Assembly: GCA_009787675.1 (NCBI GenBank)
Contig: WQSU01000087.1
Coordinates: 1 to 9,040 of the forward strand
Direction: 5' to 3'
Source of the DNA: Lentimicrobiaceae bacterium
GTDB lineage: Bacteria > Bacteroidota > Bacteroidia > Bacteroidales > WCHB1-69
Length of the DNA: 9,040 nt
The notes below the pieces were generated by a model that saw only the letters and a list, made by a program, of their open reading frames with translations, had not been told where the DNA came from and did no database searches. The position numbers and the translations under genes are program-made. Positions within the stretch are counted from its first letter, which is position 1, and each line of letters opens with the position of its first letter. Below are positions 6,068 to 9,040 of this stretch, one piece after another.

Positions 6068-9040
6068 TTAATAGATATTCTCCTCCTCAATCTTCACTAC
6101 CTTCTTCGAAGATAGGTATGTATAAATTGCCGGAATTACAAACAGCGTTAACAGTGTGGCAAACAGCATGCCGCCCACTACAGTAATTCCCATGGCTACG
6201 CGGCTTTCACTTCCTGCTCCGGTGGCTAACGCCATCGGGAGAATGCCGAGAATGGTGGAGATGCTGGTCATCAAGATGGGGCGGAATCGGGAACTGGCTG
6301 CCTCTTGAATGGCTTGCCTGAACGGAACGCCGTCGCGCTTTTTCTGGTTGGCAAACTCCACAATCAAGATGCCGTTTTTGGTTACCAAACCAATGAGCAT
6401 GATTAAAGCGATCTGGCTGAAAATGTTCATGGTTTGCCCAAACGCAGTAAGCGAAATCAATGCACCCATTAATGCCAAAGGCACCGTGAGCATGATGATA
6501 AATGGGTCACGGAAACTTTCAAAGTTGGCAGAAAGAACTAAATAAATGAATATCAGCGCTAAAAAGAAAGTAAACATTAGGCTGGAAGAACTCTCAACAA
6601 AATCTTTGGAGCTTCCCGACAAGGTGGTTTTATATTTGTCATCCAATATTTCGGAGGCAATTTGGTCCATCTCCTTAATGCCTTGTCCTAACGTGTATCC
6701 TTTTGCAGGATTGGCAGATACCGTTGCCGACACAAAGCGGTTGTAACGGTAAAGCTGCGGAGGCGTTGAGTTCTCGCTAAACCCCACCAGATTGTTCAGC
6801 CCGATGAGTTCCCCCTTTTTGTTGCGCACATACACGCTTTCCAAATCGTTGGGTTTGTTACGGTTGCCTTGATCAAACTGTGTAATAATCTGGTACTGTT
6901 TCCCATTGTAAACGTAGTAACCAACGCGTTGATCGCTCATGGTGAGTTGCAATGTGCGAGAAATATCCTCCACCGAAACGCCAAGCAATGCCGCCTTATC
7001 CCGGTTGATGGTGAGGGTGAGCTCCGGTTTTGTAAATTTTAAATTTAAGTCGTAAGCAGAAAAAGCGGGACTTTGGGACACTTTTTCCATAAAAACGGGA
7101 AGAATCTCTTTTAAATCATCCAAATTTCTTGCTTGGATTACATATTCTACAGGCATTCCGCCGCGGCTGTTTCCAAAGGTTTGCCGTTGCGTCATAATGG
7201 TTCTTGCGCCGGTAAACTTTCGCAACGTTGGGGCAACCTCTTCAAAAATTTCCTGCTGCGAACGCGCTCTTTCATCAGGATTTTTTAAGATAACATTGGT
7301 GAAAGATGAGTTTGTTCCCCCTCTGCCCACTAACGAAAACATCATATCCGACTCTGGCACCATCTCTTTGAGATACTGATTCAAGTCTGTGGTATAGTTA
7401 TCCATATATTGAAATGAGGTACCCTCAGGCGCGGTGGACATCACGCGCAGGGAGGAGCGGTCTTCAATAGGCGCCATTTCCGACGGCATTTTTTGCCACA
7501 GGTAAACGGTGTAGCCCAATGCCACAAGCAAAAAGAGCGGCGCAATCCAACGCACTTTCATAAATCCTTCCAATCCATTTTTATACACGCGGTTAAGCCA
7601 CACAAAAAACGGTTCGGTAACGCGAAACAACCACGATTCTTTTTCGTTCTTTTTTAAAATACGACCGCACAGCATGGGGGTCAAAGTTAAAGAAACAAAC
7701 ATGGAAATGGCTACTGCGCCCGCAATCACTAAACTAAATTCGCGAAACAAGCGCCCTGTGGTTCCCTGCAGGAAAACAATCGGAAAGAACACGGCGACTA
7801 ATGTAATTGTGGTAGAAATCACCGCAAAATAAATCTCGTTAGAGCCTTTAAAGGCAGCTTGCAAGGGAGAGAATCCCTGTTCAATTTTTTGGTATATATT
7901 TTCCATCACCACAATCGCGTCGTCCACCACCAACCCAATAGCCAGCACAATTGCCAGCAAGGTTAAAATATTGATAGAGAAGTCAAAAATATACATCATA
8001 AAAAATGTACCGATGAGGGAGATCGGAATCGCTACAATGGGAATTAAAGTGCTTCGTACATTTCTCAAAAACAGAAAGATAACAAGCACTACCAAACAAA
8101 AGGCTTCTGCAATGGTGCTGCGAACTTCCTGAATGGCGTTACGAATATAGATGGTGTCGTCGAAAGTAACCTTGGCGTCAATGCCTTCGGGCAGGTTGTA
8201 CTCAATATCGGGCAACACCTCTTTTACGCGGTTCACGATGTCTATATAATTTGAGCCGGGTTGCGGAATTATAATACAGTTAACCATTGTTTTACCGTCT
8301 CGTTTGAGGATGGAACGTACATTCTCCGCATCAATCTCAGCCGTGCCTATGTCGCTGAATCGGATGACGCGATTGTTGGTTTGCGAAATGATAAGATTGT
8401 TAAAATCATCAATGGTTTGCAGGCGTCCCATGGTGCGCACGCTCAATTCGGTGTTGGTGCCTTCAATTCTGCCGGAGGGGAGTTCCACATTTTCGCGGCT
8501 CACAGCAATACTCACATCGTTGGGAGTGAGTTGGTAAGCTGCCAGTAACATCGGGTCCATTTTAAGGCGGATGGCTAATTTTTTCTCACCCCAAATCTCA
8601 ACAGAACTCACACCCTGAATGGTTTGTAAGCGTTCTTTCACATAGGCATCGGCATAAGCGCTCACATCAATGATAGAGAAGGTGTTGCTACTCAGGCTCA
8701 GTCCGAAAATGGGCTGTGCGTCGGCATCGGCTTTAGAAACCACGGGCGGGTCAACCTCTTTGGGCAACAGTCGCATGGCGCCCGACACTTTATCGCGCAC
8801 ATCGTTGGCAGCGGTCTCCATGGGCACTTCCAACTCAAACTCAATGGTGATGTAACTTCTGCCGTCCCTGCTGCTACTCCACATGGAGCGGATACCGGGA
8901 ATACCGTTAATGGCAGCCTCCAATGGTTCCGTGATTTGCGATTCTATTACATCGGCATTAGCCCCCACATAGCTGGTAAAAACGGTGATAATGGGCGGGT
9001 CAACGCTGGGATAGTCGCGCACACCGAGATATACAAATCC
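6068..9040 (-). CDS. RND-family efflux transporter permease (AcrB-like), 5' end outside window
   Basis: The frame is open from the right edge to TAA at 6070-6068, giving 990 residues. RND permeases of the hydrophobe/amphiphile efflux type are about 1030-1050, so roughly 35-40 residues, including the first membrane helix, are missing. Counting from the edge, YPSVDPPIITVFTSYVGA (10-27) opens the first periplasmic porter region. Membrane helices follow at about 312-328, 332-352, 356-379, 404-424, 435-457 and 498-515. A second periplasmic region comes next, then a second helix set from about 820 to the end. The proton-relay aspartates are D373 and D374 in GLVVDDAIVVMEN, and the matching lysine is K888 in GLVTKNGILIVEFA. 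It exports drugs, bile salts or other amphiphiles by proton exchange, working with a periplasmic adaptor and a TolC-like channel, probably encoded beyond the right edge. The substrate is unknown. It converges on folA with 81 bases between, in which I see no convincing terminator. Confidence 0.95.
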   Translation of the reverse strand, partial: GFVYLGVRDYPSVDPPIITVFTSYVGANADVIESQITEPLEAAINGIPGIRSMWSSSRDGRSYITIEFELEVPMETAANDVRDKVSGAMRLLPKEVDPPVVSKADADAQPIFGLSLSSNTFSIIDVSAYADAYVKERLQTIQGVSSVEIWGEKKLAIRLKMDPMLLAAYQLTPNDVSIAVSRENVELPSGRIEGTNTELSVRTMGRLQTIDDFNNLIISQTNNRVIRFSDIGTAEIDAENVRSILKRDGKTMVNCIIIPQPGSNYIDIVNRVKEVLPDIEYNLPEGIDAKVTFDDTIYIRNAIQEVRSTIAEAFCLVVLVIFLFLRNVRSTLIPIVAIPISLIGTFFMMYIFDFSINILTLLAIVLAIGLVVDDAIVVMENIYQKIEQGFSPLQAAFKGSNEIYFAVISTTITLVAVFFPIVFLQGTTGRLFREFSLVIAGAVAISMFVSLTLTPMLCGRILKKNEKESWLFRVTEPFFVWLNRVYKNGLEGFMKVRWIAPLFLLVALGYTVYLWQKMPSEMAPIEDRSSLRVMSTAPEGTSFQYMDNYTTDLNQYLKEMVPESDMMFSLVGRGGTNSSFTNVILKNPDERARSQQEIFEEVAPTLRKFTGARTIMTQRQTFGNSRGGMPVEYVIQARNLDDLKEILPVFMEKVSQSPAFSAYDLNLKFTKPELTLTINRDKAALLGVSVEDISRTLQLTMSDQRVGYYVYNGKQYQIITQFDQGNRNKPNDLESVYVRNKKGELIGLNNLVGFSENSTPPQLYRYNRFVSATVSANPAKGYTLGQGIKEMDQIASEILDDKYKTTLSGSSKDFVESSSSLMFTFFLALIFIYLVLSANFESFRDPFIIMLTVPLALMGALISLTAFGQTMNIFSQIALIMLIGLVTKNGILIVEFANQKKRDGVPFRQAIQEAASSRFRPILMTSISTILGILPMALATGAGSESRVAMGITVVGGMLFATLLTLFVIPAIYTYLSSKKVVKIEEENIY

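Noticed and set aside
1..9040. CRISPR arrays, tRNA or rRNA genes, transposases, toxin-antitoxin or defence genes
   Set aside because: No spaced palindromic repeats, RNA gene signatures or relevant protein motifs were seen. The gene content is mostly core metabolism and envelope functions.

Overview
The window looks like chromosomal DNA of a member of the Bacteroidota, probably an anaerobic Bacteroidales relative. This is inferred from gene content: a lemA/htpX pair, a Bacteroidales-style indolepyruvate oxidoreductase alpha subunit without a C-terminal ferredoxin domain, and KdsC. Supporting signs are the lack of strong Shine-Dalgarno sequences, AT-rich spacers and one TAnnTTTG-type promoter match. 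No phage, plasmid, transposase, CRISPR, rRNA or tRNA sequence was seen.

Layout, left to right. (1) 1-198 is the 3' end of lemA (+). A short repeat-rich spacer follows, then an htpX-like membrane zinc protease (270-1202, +) and a kdsC-like KDO-8-phosphate phosphatase (1259-1780, +). (2) 1825-3134 is an AT-rich two-gene unit on the minus strand. It holds a C-terminal thioredoxin/TlpA-like protein with a CHPC active site but no credible start or signal peptide. Its stop overlaps, as ATGA, the start of a 42-residue small lipoprotein gene. (3) 3135-3225 is a GC-rich, hairpin-bearing, REP-like intergenic segment. (4) An alkyladenine-type DNA glycosylase (3226-3801, -) is divergent from iorA (3895-5481, +), which is followed 4 bases later by a dihydrofolate reductase gene (5486-5986, +). 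(5) 6068-9040 (-) is an RND efflux pump permease that converges on folA and runs off the right edge.

Most of this is core metabolism and envelope maintenance: membrane protein quality control (LemA/HtpX), LPS inner-core precursor synthesis (KdsC), base excision repair (AAG), anaerobic aromatic amino-acid/2-oxoacid metabolism (IorA), folate reduction (DHFR) and drug or bile-type efflux (RND). I see no clear new multi-gene system. The points most worth a second look are the thioredoxin-like/small-lipoprotein pair with its damaged or unresolved 5' end and adjoining repeat, the iorA gene with no iorB beside it, and two unusual active-site positions in the DHFR.
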